Shown here: in pieces, positions 16,755 through 25,622 of the stretch | Layout: every line of letters begins with the position of its first letter | Numbering within the stretch: position 1 is the stretch's first letter | NCBI GenBank assembly: GCA_046331225.1 | Contig: JAXLRF010000017.1 | Location: forward strand, 5,481-69,480 | DNA length: 64,000 nt | Direction: 5' to 3' | Origin: VFMC01 sp046331225 | Lineage (GTDB): Bacteria; Actinomycetota; Acidimicrobiia; Acidimicrobiales; Ilumatobacteraceae | Notes under the pieces: model-generated | The model's input: the letters and a program-made list of their open reading frames with translations, nothing else | Databases searched by the model: none | Told to the model about the DNA's origin: nothing | Position numbers and translations under genes: made by a program

Positions 16755-17938
16755 GACGAGCCCTCCTCGGAGTGACGCGTGGCGGCTTCGGCGGTGAGCG
16801 CGGCAGCTTCGGCCGCGAGGTCGATGCCGACCGGGCACCAGGTGATGCATCGACCGCAGCCCACGCAGCCGCTCGAGCCGAACTGGTCCCACCACGTGCC
16901 GAGCTTGTGGGTGAGCCACTGGCGGTAGCGCGACCGCACCGAGGTGCGAACGGGGTGACCGGCGATGCGGCTGAACTGCAGCGAGAAGCACGAGTCCCAG
17001 TGACGGCTGCGCTCGGCGACGGCGCCGTCGAGCGAGGTGAGGTCGTGCACGTCGGTGCAGAAGCACGTGGGGCACACGGCCGTGCAGTTGCCGCACGTGA
17101 GGCAGCGCGTGGCGACGTCGTCCCACGTCGAGAGCTCGGCGCCGTCGCGCAGCAGCGCGGGGATGCCGTCACGGTCGATCCGTCGCACCTGCGCGTCGGC
17201 GGCGGCGTCGACCGCCGAGGCCGCGGCCGCGATCTCGTCCGGGCCGGCCACCGGTGCGTCGAGCGCGTCGAGCAGCGCAGCACCACGGTCGCTGAGCGCA
17301 CGGGCGACGTAACGCACACCGGCCGGATCGACCGGGCCAGACGGATCGGCTGGGCCTGGCAGTTCGGTCAACGCCAGGTCGGCGCCGGTGTCGCAGCGCG
17401 GGCCCGCGCCCATCGAGGCGCAGAAGCACGTCGTCGCAGGGCGACCGCAGTCGACGGCGACGATCACCCGGTCGGCACGTCGGGCCGCGGTGCCCGGGTC
17501 GTGGTGGGGGCCCTCGACGAGCACGTGCTCGAGCAGGTGCACCGCGGCGACCTCGCACGGTCGTGCGCCGAACAGCACCAGCGGCTCGGGCCGGTGCTCG
17601 GCCATCGCGACGTGGAACCCGTCGGCGTCGTGGGTGATCGACCAGACCGGCTGTTCGGGCGGGTGCACGATCGGCTTGATCGTCTGCGGTCCGACCGCCC
17701 ATCCGAACCGCGCGGGATCGTCCGGGTCGTGCGTCAGTCGATAGCGGCCGGGCGCCTGGTGGTCGTGTGCGCCGACCGGCAGTTCGTCGACCGAGGCGAG
17801 CGGACCCCAACCGATCACGCCGTCGGCGACGCGCGGGCCCATCACCCGATGATCGAGCGCCAGGGTGTCGAGCAGCGCCTGCAGGTGCGCGAGCCCGAGC
17901 AGTCGTGGCTCCACGCCGGTTCCCCTCCGGACGTCCAT
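16751..17938 (-). CDS. hydB: Hydrogenase iron-sulfur (beta) subunit
   Basis: A 395-aa subunit and the first gene of the operon. The C-terminal part has two ferredoxin-type [4Fe-4S] motifs, CLTCGNCTAVCPTCFC (about residue 285) and CVGCGRCITWCPVGID (about 365). The middle carries ARPCEVAAVHLLEHVL and CFCASMGAGPRCDTG, as in anaerobic sulfite reductase A/HydB proteins. ATG 17938 is preceded by GAGGAGG at good spacing. It is divergent from the split-barrel gene at 18069, with 130 nt between. Confidence 0.93.
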   Translation of the reverse strand: MDVRRGTGVEPRLLGLAHLQALLDTLALDHRVMGPRVADGVIGWGPLASVDELPVGAHDHQAPGRYRLTHDPDDPARFGWAVGPQTIKPIVHPPEQPVWSITHDADGFHVAMAEHRPEPLVLFGARPCEVAAVHLLEHVLVEGPHHDPGTAARRADRVIVAVDCGRPATTCFCASMGAGPRCDTGADLALTELPGPADPSGPVDPAGVRYVARALSDRGAALLDALDAPVAGPDEIAAAASAVDAAADAQVRRIDRDGIPALLRDGAELSTWDDVATRCLTCGNCTAVCPTCFCTDVHDLTSLDGAVAERSRHWDSCFSLQFSRIAGHPVRTSVRSRYRQWLTHKLGTWWDQFGSSGCVGCGRCITWCPVGIDLAAEAAALTAEAATRHSEEGSS

Positions 17939-18068
17939 GACGACCTCCTCGGTGTCACGCTGCGCCCGGCGCGGGCCGGCCGACAGGGAACGAGGACCCG
18001 AAATCAGCGCCGGGCGTACGAAGTCGGCCGGCGGACTAGCGTCGACACACCGACCTGGGGAGGTGGCC

Positions 18069-18695
18069 ATGGCACTCGACTTCCACGAAGGGCAACGCGA
18101 GCTGCAGGCGAGGTTCGACACCGAACGTCTCGCCGAGCGACTCGGCAGCGTCGCGGGCGACACGATCGGGCCCGAACACGCACGGTTCATCACGGCGCGC
18201 GACATGTGTTTCGTCGCGACCACCGACACCGACGGGTTCCCCGACTGCTCGTACAAGGGTGGCGCGCCCGGGTTCGTCCGCGTGCTCGACGAGCACACGC
18301 TCGCGTTCCCCAGCTACGACGGCAACGGCATGTTCCGCACGCTCGGCAACCTGACGGTGAACCCACGCGTGGGCCTGCTGTTCATGGAGCTCGAGACCGG
18401 CACTCGGCTGCGCGTGAACGGCGAGGCGACGATCCACTTCGACGACGAACTCGTCGCGTCGTATCCCGGTGCGCTGTGCGCCGTCAGCGTGCGCGTGTCG
18501 GCGGTGTTCGCGAACTGCCGCCGCTACGTGCACGAGTACCGCAAGGTCGACCAGTCGCCGTTCGTGCCCGATGCGAGCGGCGAGGCGCCGGTGCCCGACT
18601 GGAAGCGCCACGAGTGGTTCGACGGCACCCTCGCCGAGCACGACCCGGCGCACGACCCGGCGCGCCCCACGGCCCCCGCGATCCCGATCTTCTGA
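18069..18695 (+). CDS. Pyridoxamine 5'-phosphate oxidase-like split-barrel flavoprotein
   Basis: A 208-aa FMN-binding split barrel. Characteristic parts are ITARDMCFVATTDTDGFPDC, then YKGGAPGFVRVLDEHTLAFP and YDGNGMFRTLGNLTVNPRVG. It resembles the 'pyridoxamine 5'-phosphate oxidase family' group that acts on unknown substrates rather than true PdxH. ATG 18069 has a strong GGGGAGGTG ribosome binding site. It is divergent from the hydrogenase operon; a functional link is not shown. Confidence 0.8.
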   Translation: MALDFHEGQRELQARFDTERLAERLGSVAGDTIGPEHARFITARDMCFVATTDTDGFPDCSYKGGAPGFVRVLDEHTLAFPSYDGNGMFRTLGNLTVNPRVGLLFMELETGTRLRVNGEATIHFDDELVASYPGALCAVSVRVSAVFANCRRYVHEYRKVDQSPFVPDASGEAPVPDWKRHEWFDGTLAEHDPAHDPARPTAPAIPIF

Positions 18696-18773
18696 CAGAC
18701 CCGGAGACCGTCGTCCGACCGGCGCGGCCCTGAGGCCCTTGCGCGGGGTGCGGCGGGCGTCCAACCTGTGGGC

Positions 18774-19997
18774 ATGGCGTCACCCCTGAGGTTGGTCATC
18801 CCCGAACCGGCTCGGGGGCACCATCCGCCCGACCCGGTCCCGTTCATCAGCGCGGCCGGCGAGATGCGCAGACCCGACCTCGACGAGAAGGTCGAGCGGG
18901 TCGCGATGATGCGAAAGCAGCTCGTCCGGGTGATCGCCGACGACGGCCAGGCGGTCGGCGAGTGGGTGCCCACCGAGCTCACCGCCGACGACAAGCGCCA
19001 GGGGCTCCGCGACATGGTGCTGCTGCGCAGCTTCGACGCCCGCATGTTGCGCGCCCACCGGCAGGGCAAGATCTCGTTCTACATGCAGGCCCTCGGCGAG
19101 GAGGCCATCGCGTGCGCGCACCGCCGTGCGTTGCAGCCCGGCGACATGAACTTCCCGACGTACCGGCAGCAGGGCCTGTTGATCGCCGGCGGCTACCCGC
19201 TCGTGACGATGATGAACCAGATCCTGTCGAACGAGCTCGACCCGCTGCACGGCCGGCAGCTGCCGGTGATGTACTCGTCGAAGGAGCACGGCTTCTTCTC
19301 GATCTCGGGCAACCTCGCCACGCAGTACATCCAGGCGGTCGGCTGGGCGATGGCGTCGGCGCTCAGTGGCGACACCCGCATCGCGTCGGCCTGGATCGGC
19401 GAGGGCGCGTCGGCCGAGAGCGACTTCCACGCGGCGCTGGTGTTCGCGTCCACCTACCAGGCGCCGGTGATCCTCAACATCGTCAACAACCAGTGGGCGA
19501 TCTCCACCCCCGAGGACTTCGCCCGTGGTGCGTCGGCCACGTTCGCGGACCGTGGCTACGGCTTCAGCATCCCGGCCATCCGCGTCGACGGCAACGACTA
19601 CCTCGCTGCGTACGCCGCCACCACCTGGGCGGCCGAACGGGCCCGCACCAACCGCGGGCCCACGCTGATCGAATGGGTCACGCTGCGCGTCGGCGCGCAC
19701 TCCACGTCGGACGACCCGTCGGTGTACCGCCCTGACGGCGAGGCCGATCGGTTCCCGCTCGGCGATCCGATCGACCGGTTGCGACGGCACCTCGTCGCGA
19801 TCGGCGAGTGGGACGACGAACGCCAGACCCAGCTGCAGCAGCAGGTCGACGCCGAGGTGGCGGCCGCGTTCGCCGAGGCCGACTCGCACGGCTCGGTGAA
19901 GGACGGCCACACGCCCGACCCACGCACGATGTTCGACGACGTGTACGCCGAACTGCCGCGGCACCTGCGCGAGCAGCGAGATCAGGTGGGTGGCTGA
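18774..19997 (+). CDS. bkdA: Branched-chain 2-oxoacid dehydrogenase E1 component, alpha subunit
   Basis: A 407-aa thiamine-diphosphate enzyme subunit. The TPP motif lies at about residues 200-240: WIGEGASAESDFHAALVFAS, then PVILNIVNNQWAIS. Also visible are FYMQALGEEAIACAHRRAL and FPTYRQQGLLIAGGYPL, typical of BCKDH rather than pyruvate E1 alpha. A further in-frame GTG lies two codons upstream (18768). It is first of three genes for E1 alpha, E1 beta and E2; no E3 (lipoamide dehydrogenase) is in the window. The substrate could also be another 2-oxoacid. Confidence 0.92.
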   Translation: MASPLRLVIPEPARGHHPPDPVPFISAAGEMRRPDLDEKVERVAMMRKQLVRVIADDGQAVGEWVPTELTADDKRQGLRDMVLLRSFDARMLRAHRQGKISFYMQALGEEAIACAHRRALQPGDMNFPTYRQQGLLIAGGYPLVTMMNQILSNELDPLHGRQLPVMYSSKEHGFFSISGNLATQYIQAVGWAMASALSGDTRIASAWIGEGASAESDFHAALVFASTYQAPVILNIVNNQWAISTPEDFARGASATFADRGYGFSIPAIRVDGNDYLAAYAATTWAAERARTNRGPTLIEWVTLRVGAHSTSDDPSVYRPDGEADRFPLGDPIDRLRRHLVAIGEWDDERQTQLQQQVDAEVAAAFAEADSHGSVKDGHTPDPRTMFDDVYAELPRHLREQRDQVGG

Positions 19998-19998
19998 C

Positions 19999-21012
19999 AT
20001 GCCGACGATGTCGATGATCGAGGCGATCCGCGACGCCCACGCCGTGGCGATGGAGCGCGACGAGCGGGTGGTGGTGTTCGGCGAGGACGTCGGCTACTTC
20101 GGAGGCGTGTTCCGCTGCACGCAGGGGCTGCAGCAACGGTTCGGCTCGCACCGTTGCTTCGACACCCCGATCAGCGAGGCTGGCATCATCGGCGCCGCGA
20201 TCGGCATGGCGGCCTACGGGTTGCGGCCCTGCGTCGAGATCCAGTTCGCCGACTACGTGTACCCGGCCTACGACCAGATCGTGTCGGAGGCCGCTCGCCT
20301 GCGGCATCGCTCGGCCGCCGACTTCACCTGTCCCCTGGTGGTGCGCATGCCCACGGGCGGCGGCATCTTCGGTGGGCAGACGCACTCGCAGAGCCCCGAG
20401 GCGCTGTTCACCCACGTGTCGGGCCTCACCACGGTGGTGGTGAGCAACCCGTACGACGCCAAGGGTCTGCTGCTCGCCGCGATCGAGGACGACGATCCGG
20501 TGATCTTCCTCGAACCCAAGCGCGTGTACAACGGCCCGTTCGACGGTCATCACGACCGCCCGATCGTGCCGTGGAGCCAGCACCCGTTGGGCGAGGTGCC
20601 CGAAGGGCATTACACGATCCCGCTCGGCCAGGCGCGGGTGCACCGGCCCGGCGACGACCTCACCGTGCTCACCTACGGCACGCTCGTGCACGTCGCGAAG
20701 GCGGCCGCCGACGAGAGCGGCATCGACGCAGAGGTGATCGATCTGCGCACCCTCGTGCCGCTGGACGTCGACTGCATCGTCGCCTCGGTGCAGAAGACCG
20801 GACGCTGCCTGGTCGTGCACGAGGCGACGCTCACGTCGGGGTTCGGCGCCGAGCTGAGCGCCACCGTGCAGGAGCGCACCTTCCACCACCTCGAAGCACC
20901 GGTCACGCGGGTGTGCGGCTACGACACGCCGTACCCGCACGCCCACGAGTGGTCGTACTTCCCCGGTCCGGCTCGGGTCGGCCGAGCGATGCAGGAGCTG
21001 ATGCGCGCATGA
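19999..21012 (+). CDS. bkdB: Branched-chain 2-oxoacid dehydrogenase E1 component, beta subunit
   Basis: A 337-aa transketolase-type subunit that pairs with E1 alpha. Signatures are VVVFGEDVGYFGGVFRCTQG, then FDTPISEAGIIGAAIGMAAY, MPTGGGIFGGQTHSQSPEA and LRTLVPLDVDCI. ATG 19999 lies one base after the bkdA stop; GTG 19990, overlapping bkdA, is an alternative start. It overlaps bkdC by the ATGA at 21009. Confidence 0.93.
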   Translation: MPTMSMIEAIRDAHAVAMERDERVVVFGEDVGYFGGVFRCTQGLQQRFGSHRCFDTPISEAGIIGAAIGMAAYGLRPCVEIQFADYVYPAYDQIVSEAARLRHRSAADFTCPLVVRMPTGGGIFGGQTHSQSPEALFTHVSGLTTVVVSNPYDAKGLLLAAIEDDDPVIFLEPKRVYNGPFDGHHDRPIVPWSQHPLGEVPEGHYTIPLGQARVHRPGDDLTVLTYGTLVHVAKAAADESGIDAEVIDLRTLVPLDVDCIVASVQKTGRCLVVHEATLTSGFGAELSATVQERTFHHLEAPVTRVCGYDTPYPHAHEWSYFPGPARVGRAMQELMRA

Positions 21013-22253
21013 CCACCTACGGCGTCAGGTTGCCCGACGTGGGCGAAGGTGTGGCCGAGGCCGAGCTGGTGTCGTGGCTCGTCGCCGTGGGCGACCACGT
21101 CACCCACGACTCGATGCTCGCCGAGGTGATGACCGACAAGGCGACGGTCGAGGTCGCCTCGCCCGTGACGGGCGTGGTCGTCGAGCTGCGCGGCGAGCCG
21201 GGCGACATCCTCGCCGTCGGCAGCGAACTGGTGATGGTCGAGCTGGCGGGCGAGGCGCCGCAACCCCGCTCCCCCGCCCACGCGCCCGGCCCCACTCGGG
21301 TCGCGGTGTCGACCGCACCGGCCGTCACGCCGCCGGCCACGCCTGCGGTCACGACCACTGCGGCCACCACTGCGACGCAGTCCGCGACGCCTTCCGCGCG
21401 CTCGCACGCGCTGGCTGCACCGGCCGTGCGCGCCCGTGCCGAACGGCTCGGCATCGACCTCGCCAGCGTGTCGGGCAGTGGACCGGACGGTCGCGTGCTC
21501 CACGACGATCTCGACCGGCTGCTCACCTTCGTCGGCACGCCTGTCGCAACGACAACGACGCCGGTGGTGGCACGCACCGAGCCGTTGCGCGGCGTGCGCC
21601 GCGTCATCGCGCAGCGGCTCACCGCCGCGTGGTCCGAGATCCCGCACATCACCTACGTCGACGGCGTCGACGCCACCGAGCTCGAGGTGCTCCGGGCCGA
21701 ACTCAACCGCGACGACGCGGCGACGCGGCTCACGATGCTGCCGTTCGTCGCGAGGGCCGTCGTGCTCGCCTGTCTCGAGCAACCCGACGTCAACGCCCAT
21801 CTGACGGGCGATCCGTTGCAGCTCGAGGTACACGACACCGTGCACCTCGGCATCGCCACGCAGACCCCCGACGGCCTCACGGTGCCCGTCGTCCGGCACG
21901 CCGAGCGGCTCGACCTCCGGGCGCTCGCCGGCGAGATCGCTCGGGTCAGTGGTGCGGCACGCGAGGGCAGGGCGCGGCGCGACGAGCTGTCGGGCTCGAC
22001 GATCACGATCACGTCGCTCGGTGCGCTCGGCGGGCTGGTCACCACGCCGCTGATCAACCAGCCCGAGGTCGCGATCATCGGCGTCAACAAGCTCGAGACC
22101 CGGCCGGTGTGGCGCGACGGCGCCTTCCAGCCCCGGCAGGTCTTCAACCTGTCGTCGAGCTTCGACCACCGGGTGGTCGACGGCTGGGACGCGGCGACGT
22201 TCGTCCAGCGGGTGAGACGGCGCCTCGAGGTCCCGGCCTTGCTCTTCACGTGA
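21009..22253 (+). CDS. bkdC: Dihydrolipoyl acyltransferase E2 of 2-oxoacid dehydrogenase
   Basis: A 414-aa core enzyme. There is one lipoyl domain (residues 1-80) with the lipoylation site Lys44 in AEVMTDKATVEV. A Pro/Ala/Thr linker is followed by a peripheral-subunit-binding domain (about 135-175: APAVRARAERLGIDLASVSG). The catalytic domain starts near residue 195 and carries the SSFDHRVVDGWDAATF motif near the C-terminus with the catalytic His and Asp. The start overlaps the bkdB stop as ATGA. Confidence 0.93.
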   Translation: MTTYGVRLPDVGEGVAEAELVSWLVAVGDHVTHDSMLAEVMTDKATVEVASPVTGVVVELRGEPGDILAVGSELVMVELAGEAPQPRSPAHAPGPTRVAVSTAPAVTPPATPAVTTTAATTATQSATPSARSHALAAPAVRARAERLGIDLASVSGSGPDGRVLHDDLDRLLTFVGTPVATTTTPVVARTEPLRGVRRVIAQRLTAAWSEIPHITYVDGVDATELEVLRAELNRDDAATRLTMLPFVARAVVLACLEQPDVNAHLTGDPLQLEVHDTVHLGIATQTPDGLTVPVVRHAERLDLRALAGEIARVSGAAREGRARRDELSGSTITITSLGALGGLVTTPLINQPEVAIIGVNKLETRPVWRDGAFQPRQVFNLSSSFDHRVVDGWDAATFVQRVRRRLEVPALLFT

Positions 22254-22280
22254 CCCTGCTCCGGCCGAGCGCGTTCGGGT

Positions 22281-22298
22281 CGCGGCGCGCCCGCCGCG
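22281..22298 (+). terminator. Short GC hairpin after bkdC
   Basis: CGCGGCG (22281-22287) pairs with CGCCGCG (22292-22298) around CGCC. A small GTCAG/CTGAC repeat follows. Position between bkdC and the VOC gene is right for partial termination; no U-tract. Confidence 0.35.
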
Positions 22299-22357
22299 CA
22301 GTGTCAGACTGACGGCGCGTCGCAGGGGGCGATGCATCACGACCTCGGGAGCAGGCC

Positions 22358-22906
22358 ATGCCGACCCACCCGTCCACCCCGTCCGTGTCGCACCTGGTGC
22401 TCAACGTCCGCGACATCGAGGCCTCGCACCGCTTCTACACCGAGATGCTCGGCTTCGAGCAGTGCGGGCGTCTCCGGGTGCCCGAGGGCGTCGACATCGA
22501 CATGCGCTTCTACCGCGGGGCCGGTGACCATCACCACGACATCGCCCTGGTTCAGATGTTCGATCCGAGCAAGGCCCGCGACATCGTGCCGTGGACGATG
22601 TTCCCACCGTACGAGGGCTTGGTGCACCTCGCGCTCGCGTACGGCACGCGCGACGCCTGGCTCGCGCAGATCGAGCATCTGCAGGCCAACGGCGTCGAGT
22701 TCCGCGTGCGCGGCAACCACGGCATGACCCACAGCGTGTACGTGGCCGACCCCGACGGCAACGGCATCGAGGTGTTGTACGACCTGCCGCACGAGGTGTG
22801 GGAGGGCGACGTCGACGCCGCGCTCAGCTACTTCGAGAACCTGCCGCGCGACGGCGAGGACGCGCTCGTCGACGACACCGACTACCCGGTCTTCGGCCGT
22901 TCCTGA
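22358..22906 (+). CDS. VOC family protein, extradiol-dioxygenase-like
   Basis: A 182-aa metal-binding VOC protein. The three likely metal ligands are the His in SVSHLVLNVRD, the His in GLVHLALAYG and the Glu in GNGIEVLYDLP, the spacing of type I extradiol dioxygenases and relatives. The acidic C-terminal tail after residue 140 is unusual. It is followed 28 nt later by an HpaB-type hydroxylase, so hydroxylation then ring cleavage of a phenol is plausible. Glyoxalase-type activity is the alternative. Confidence 0.75.
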   Translation: MPTHPSTPSVSHLVLNVRDIEASHRFYTEMLGFEQCGRLRVPEGVDIDMRFYRGAGDHHHDIALVQMFDPSKARDIVPWTMFPPYEGLVHLALAYGTRDAWLAQIEHLQANGVEFRVRGNHGMTHSVYVADPDGNGIEVLYDLPHEVWEGDVDAALSYFENLPRDGEDALVDDTDYPVFGRS

Positions 22907-22934
22907 CCGGCCCGCCTGGGAGAGGACCACCACC

Positions 22935-24413
22935 ATGGCCGCACGAACCGGAGCCGACTATCTCGCGGGGCTCCGCCGCACCCACCGCGAGATCTGGCTC
23001 GGCCACGAGCGTGTCGACGACGTCGTCGATCACCCGCAACTGCGCGGCGGCGCCGAGGCGATCGCCCGCTTCTACGACTTGCAGTTCGAACGCCCCGACG
23101 AATTGCTGATCGACGACCCCGAGAGCGGCGAGCCGATCGGCATCAGCCACATGCAGCCCCGCAGCAAGGACGACCTCGTTCGCCGCGGCGCAGGGTTGCG
23201 GTCGATCGCCGAGATGAGCATGGGCGTGATGGGTCGCACCCCCGACTACATGAACGTCACCTTCGCCGGGTTCGCCGACGACCGTGTGCGCTGGGCCGGC
23301 GCCGACGGCTCGAACGACGAGGGCTACGAGCACCTCGTCGCGTTCCAACGCCGGCTGCGTCGCGACGACCTGTCGTTGACGCACACGATCATCCACCCGA
23401 CGATCGACAAGGTGCTCGACCGCACGTATCGCGACAACCCGGTGCCGTTGCACAAGGTGGGCGAGACCGCCGACTCGATCGTCGTGCGTGGAGCGCGACT
23501 GCTCGCCACCCTCGCGCCCTACGCCGACGAGCAGACCGTGTACCCGGGTTCGCCGCTCCCGCCCGACGCGCCGGCCGAGTACGCGTTGTCGTTCACCGTG
23601 CCGATGGACGCGCCCGGGCTGGTCTTCCTGTGCCGCGACAGCGGATTGCGCACCGACCTCGATCCGGTCGACGCGCCGTTCTCGACCCGCTTCGACGAGC
23701 AGGACGCGTACTGCATCTTCGACGACGTCGAGGTGCCCAAGGAGAACGTGTGGATCGACGGCGACGTCGGGGTCTACAACACCGTCATGGCGTTCAGCCC
23801 GTGGTGGCCGAACATCATGCAGCAGACCACCACCCGGGCCCTCGTGAAGCTCGAGTTCGCCTACGGGCTCGCGTGTCGCATGGCCGAGGCCGTGAACGAC
23901 GTGTCGGAGCGCACCCAGGAGCTGCTCGGCGAGCTGCTCGGCTACGTCGAGGTCACCCGCAGCACCCTCACCTGTGCGGTCGATCACTGCGTCACCTGGG
24001 ACCACGGTGCCGTCTACCCGGAGGGCCGGGCGCTGCACCCGATGCGGGCACTGCTGCCCGACTGGTTCACCCGCACCGACGAGATCCTGAAGACGATCGG
24101 CAGCCACAACCTGCTCGCCACCGCCAGCCACCCACAGCTCGCCGACCCACGGCTCCGCGGCCTGATCGACGAGTTCATGCCCGGCGCCAACGGCATCTCG
24201 GCCGAACAGCGCAGCACGATCTTCCGGATGGCGTGGGACTTCTGCGGTTCGCTGGTCGGCAGCCGGGGCGAGCTGTACGAGCGCAATTACCTGCAGTCGG
24301 CCCGCTCCAACCGGATGGCGTCGCAGCGGCTGCACTCGGCAGCCGCACGGCAGCGGGGTGACGAGCTCATCCAGCACCTGCTCGACGAGACGCGACGGCG
24401 AACCCGCGCCTGA
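22935..24413 (+). CDS. 4-hydroxyphenylacetate 3-hydroxylase family oxygenase (HpaB/PvcC type)
   Basis: A 492-aa FADH2-dependent monooxygenase large subunit with an acyl-CoA-dehydrogenase-like fold. Diagnostic blocks are TGADYLAGLRRTHREIWLG at the N-terminus, FDDVEVPKENVWIDGDVGVY and ERNYLQSARSNRM at the C-terminus. It would ortho-hydroxylate a phenol with reduced flavin from a separate reductase, which is not in the window. GGGAGAGGA precedes ATG 22935. Linked to the preceding VOC gene. Confidence 0.9.
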   Translation: MAARTGADYLAGLRRTHREIWLGHERVDDVVDHPQLRGGAEAIARFYDLQFERPDELLIDDPESGEPIGISHMQPRSKDDLVRRGAGLRSIAEMSMGVMGRTPDYMNVTFAGFADDRVRWAGADGSNDEGYEHLVAFQRRLRRDDLSLTHTIIHPTIDKVLDRTYRDNPVPLHKVGETADSIVVRGARLLATLAPYADEQTVYPGSPLPPDAPAEYALSFTVPMDAPGLVFLCRDSGLRTDLDPVDAPFSTRFDEQDAYCIFDDVEVPKENVWIDGDVGVYNTVMAFSPWWPNIMQQTTTRALVKLEFAYGLACRMAEAVNDVSERTQELLGELLGYVEVTRSTLTCAVDHCVTWDHGAVYPEGRALHPMRALLPDWFTRTDEILKTIGSHNLLATASHPQLADPRLRGLIDEFMPGANGISAEQRSTIFRMAWDFCGSLVGSRGELYERNYLQSARSNRMASQRLHSAAARQRGDELIQHLLDETRRRTRA

Positions 24414-24430
24414 CCGGACGATCCGACGAA

Positions 24431-24448
24431 TCCGGACGGACGTCCGGA
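24431..24448. promoter_or_regulatory. 7-4-7 palindrome between the hydroxylase and a VOC gene
   Basis: TCCGGAC (24431-24437) and GTCCGGA (24442-24448) are exact reverse complements. It sits 9 nt upstream of a TACGGT -10 hexamer (24457-24462) of the next gene, so it may be either a terminator of the hydroxylase transcript or an operator of the next one. Confidence 0.4.
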
Positions 24449-24468
24449 AGGTCTCGTACGGTGATCGG

Positions 24469-24828
24469 ATGACGATCGCTCGGTTCCCCTCGTTCGTGCT
24501 CGACTGCGACCACCCCGGTCGCCTCGCCACCTTCTACGGCGCCCTGCTCGGGTGGTCGGCCACGGCCGACGACGGATGGGGCGAGATCCGCAACGAGGCC
24601 GGCGACCAGTGCATCTGCTTCCAGCGGGTCGACGGCTACCGCGCCCCGCAGTGGCCCGGCCAGGACGTCCCGCAGCAGATGCACCTCGACGTGATGGTCG
24701 AGGATCTCGACGCCGGCCAGGCGGCCGTGCTCGCGATCGGGGCCACGCTGGCCGAGCACCAGCCCGGCACCACGTTCCGCGTGTTCCTCGACCCGGCGGG
24801 TCACCCCTTCTGTCTCTGCGTCGCCTGA
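24469..24828 (+). CDS. VOC/glyoxalase-like domain protein
   Basis: A 119-aa protein of the small single-copy glyoxalase-like group: SFVLDCDHPGRLATFYGALL at the start, QQMHLDVMVEDLDAGQAAVL in the middle, and FRVFLDPAGHPFCLC at the end. ATG 24469 follows a TACGGT hexamer by six bases, predicting a leaderless mRNA. Its 3' end overlaps the convergent TetR gene by 28 nt. Substrate unknown. Confidence 0.8.
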   Translation: MTIARFPSFVLDCDHPGRLATFYGALLGWSATADDGWGEIRNEAGDQCICFQRVDGYRAPQWPGQDVPQQMHLDVMVEDLDAGQAAVLAIGATLAEHQPGTTFRVFLDPAGHPFCLCVA

Positions 24829-25496
24829 CCGCGGGTGGTCGCCGCGGCCGCAGCGGCGGCCAACGCGCGCAGATGGCGTGACAGCTCGTCGCCGAGGTCG
24901 CGACGGAAGAACGCGAGCTCGGGTCGGGCGAACGCCTCGGCGGCGGTCGGCGACGGGCGGGCCGAGTGGTACAGGCCCGCGATGCAGGTGGTCGTGTCGT
25001 AGAGCAGATCGACGTACGCGTCGTGCTCGAGCTCGGGGCACACCGAAGCCATGCGAGTCGCGGCGACACCGAAGAACTCGAGCAGGCGGGTCTTGAACTC
25101 GGCGATCACGCCGGCGCTGAGGTTCTGTTCGAGCGTCGAGGGCACCGCCGCCATCAGCTCGCACAGCAACGGACGAGCCACGACGCTGCGTGCCGCTTCG
25201 TCGACCAACGCCTCGAGCGTGACCGGTCCTCGGCGACGGCGCTCGAGCACCGGCTGGTACGCGACCCACCACTCGATCGCCTCCTCCCACAGCAGCTCGA
25301 GCAGGATCGCCTCTCGCGACTCGAAGTAGCGGTAGACGTTGGCCTTCGACACGCCCGCCGTGCGTGCGAGCTCGTTCAGGCCGAGGTCGCGCAACGGGGT
25401 ACCGCCGGCCAACACCTCACGAGCCGTCGCCAACAGGTGCGACCGGCGAACGTCTTTCTGCTCGGGTCGTCGCGCCCGCACGAAGGCCTGTGCCAT
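24801..25496 (-). CDS. TetR family transcriptional regulator
   Basis: A 231-aa repressor. The helix-turn-helix is at about residues 35-60: LGLNELARTAGVSKANVYRY. The ligand domain is helical and Ala/Leu-rich. ATG 25496 is chosen because a TATGGT hexamer lies seven bases upstream on the minus strand (25509-25504). That promoter's -35 position overlaps a perfect 19-bp palindrome shared with the divergent SDR promoter, so it should repress both itself and the SDR gene. Confidence 0.9.
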   Translation of the reverse strand: MAQAFVRARRPEQKDVRRSHLLATAREVLAGGTPLRDLGLNELARTAGVSKANVYRYFESREAILLELLWEEAIEWWVAYQPVLERRRRGPVTLEALVDEAARSVVARPLLCELMAAVPSTLEQNLSAGVIAEFKTRLLEFFGVAATRMASVCPELEHDAYVDLLYDTTTCIAGLYHSARPSPTAAEAFARPELAFFRRDLGDELSRHLRALAAAAAAATTRGQATQRQKG

Positions 25497-25503
25497 GTGC
25501 ACG

Positions 25504-25572
25504 ACCATAGCCCACATCACCAGCGGAAGCGACCACTGGTCGCTTGACAAGCGACCAGTGGTCACCTATCTT
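25504..25572. promoter_or_regulatory. Divergent tetR/SDR promoters with two TetR operators
   Basis: Operator 1 (25527-25545) is the perfect 9-1-9 palindrome AAGCGACCACTGGTCGCTT. Operator 2 (25549-25567, AAGCGACCAGTGGTCACCT) matches it at all but a few positions; centres are 22 bp apart. The SDR promoter is TTGACA (25544-25549), a 17-bp spacer and TATCTT (25567-25572), so operator 2 fills the spacer. The minus-strand TATGGT at 25509-25504 serves tetR, with operator 1 over its -35. Confidence 0.85.
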
Positions 25573-25622
25573 GCCGACGTCGGTTCGACCACCGAACCGC
25601 GCGCCGAGCCAGGAGGACTCCG

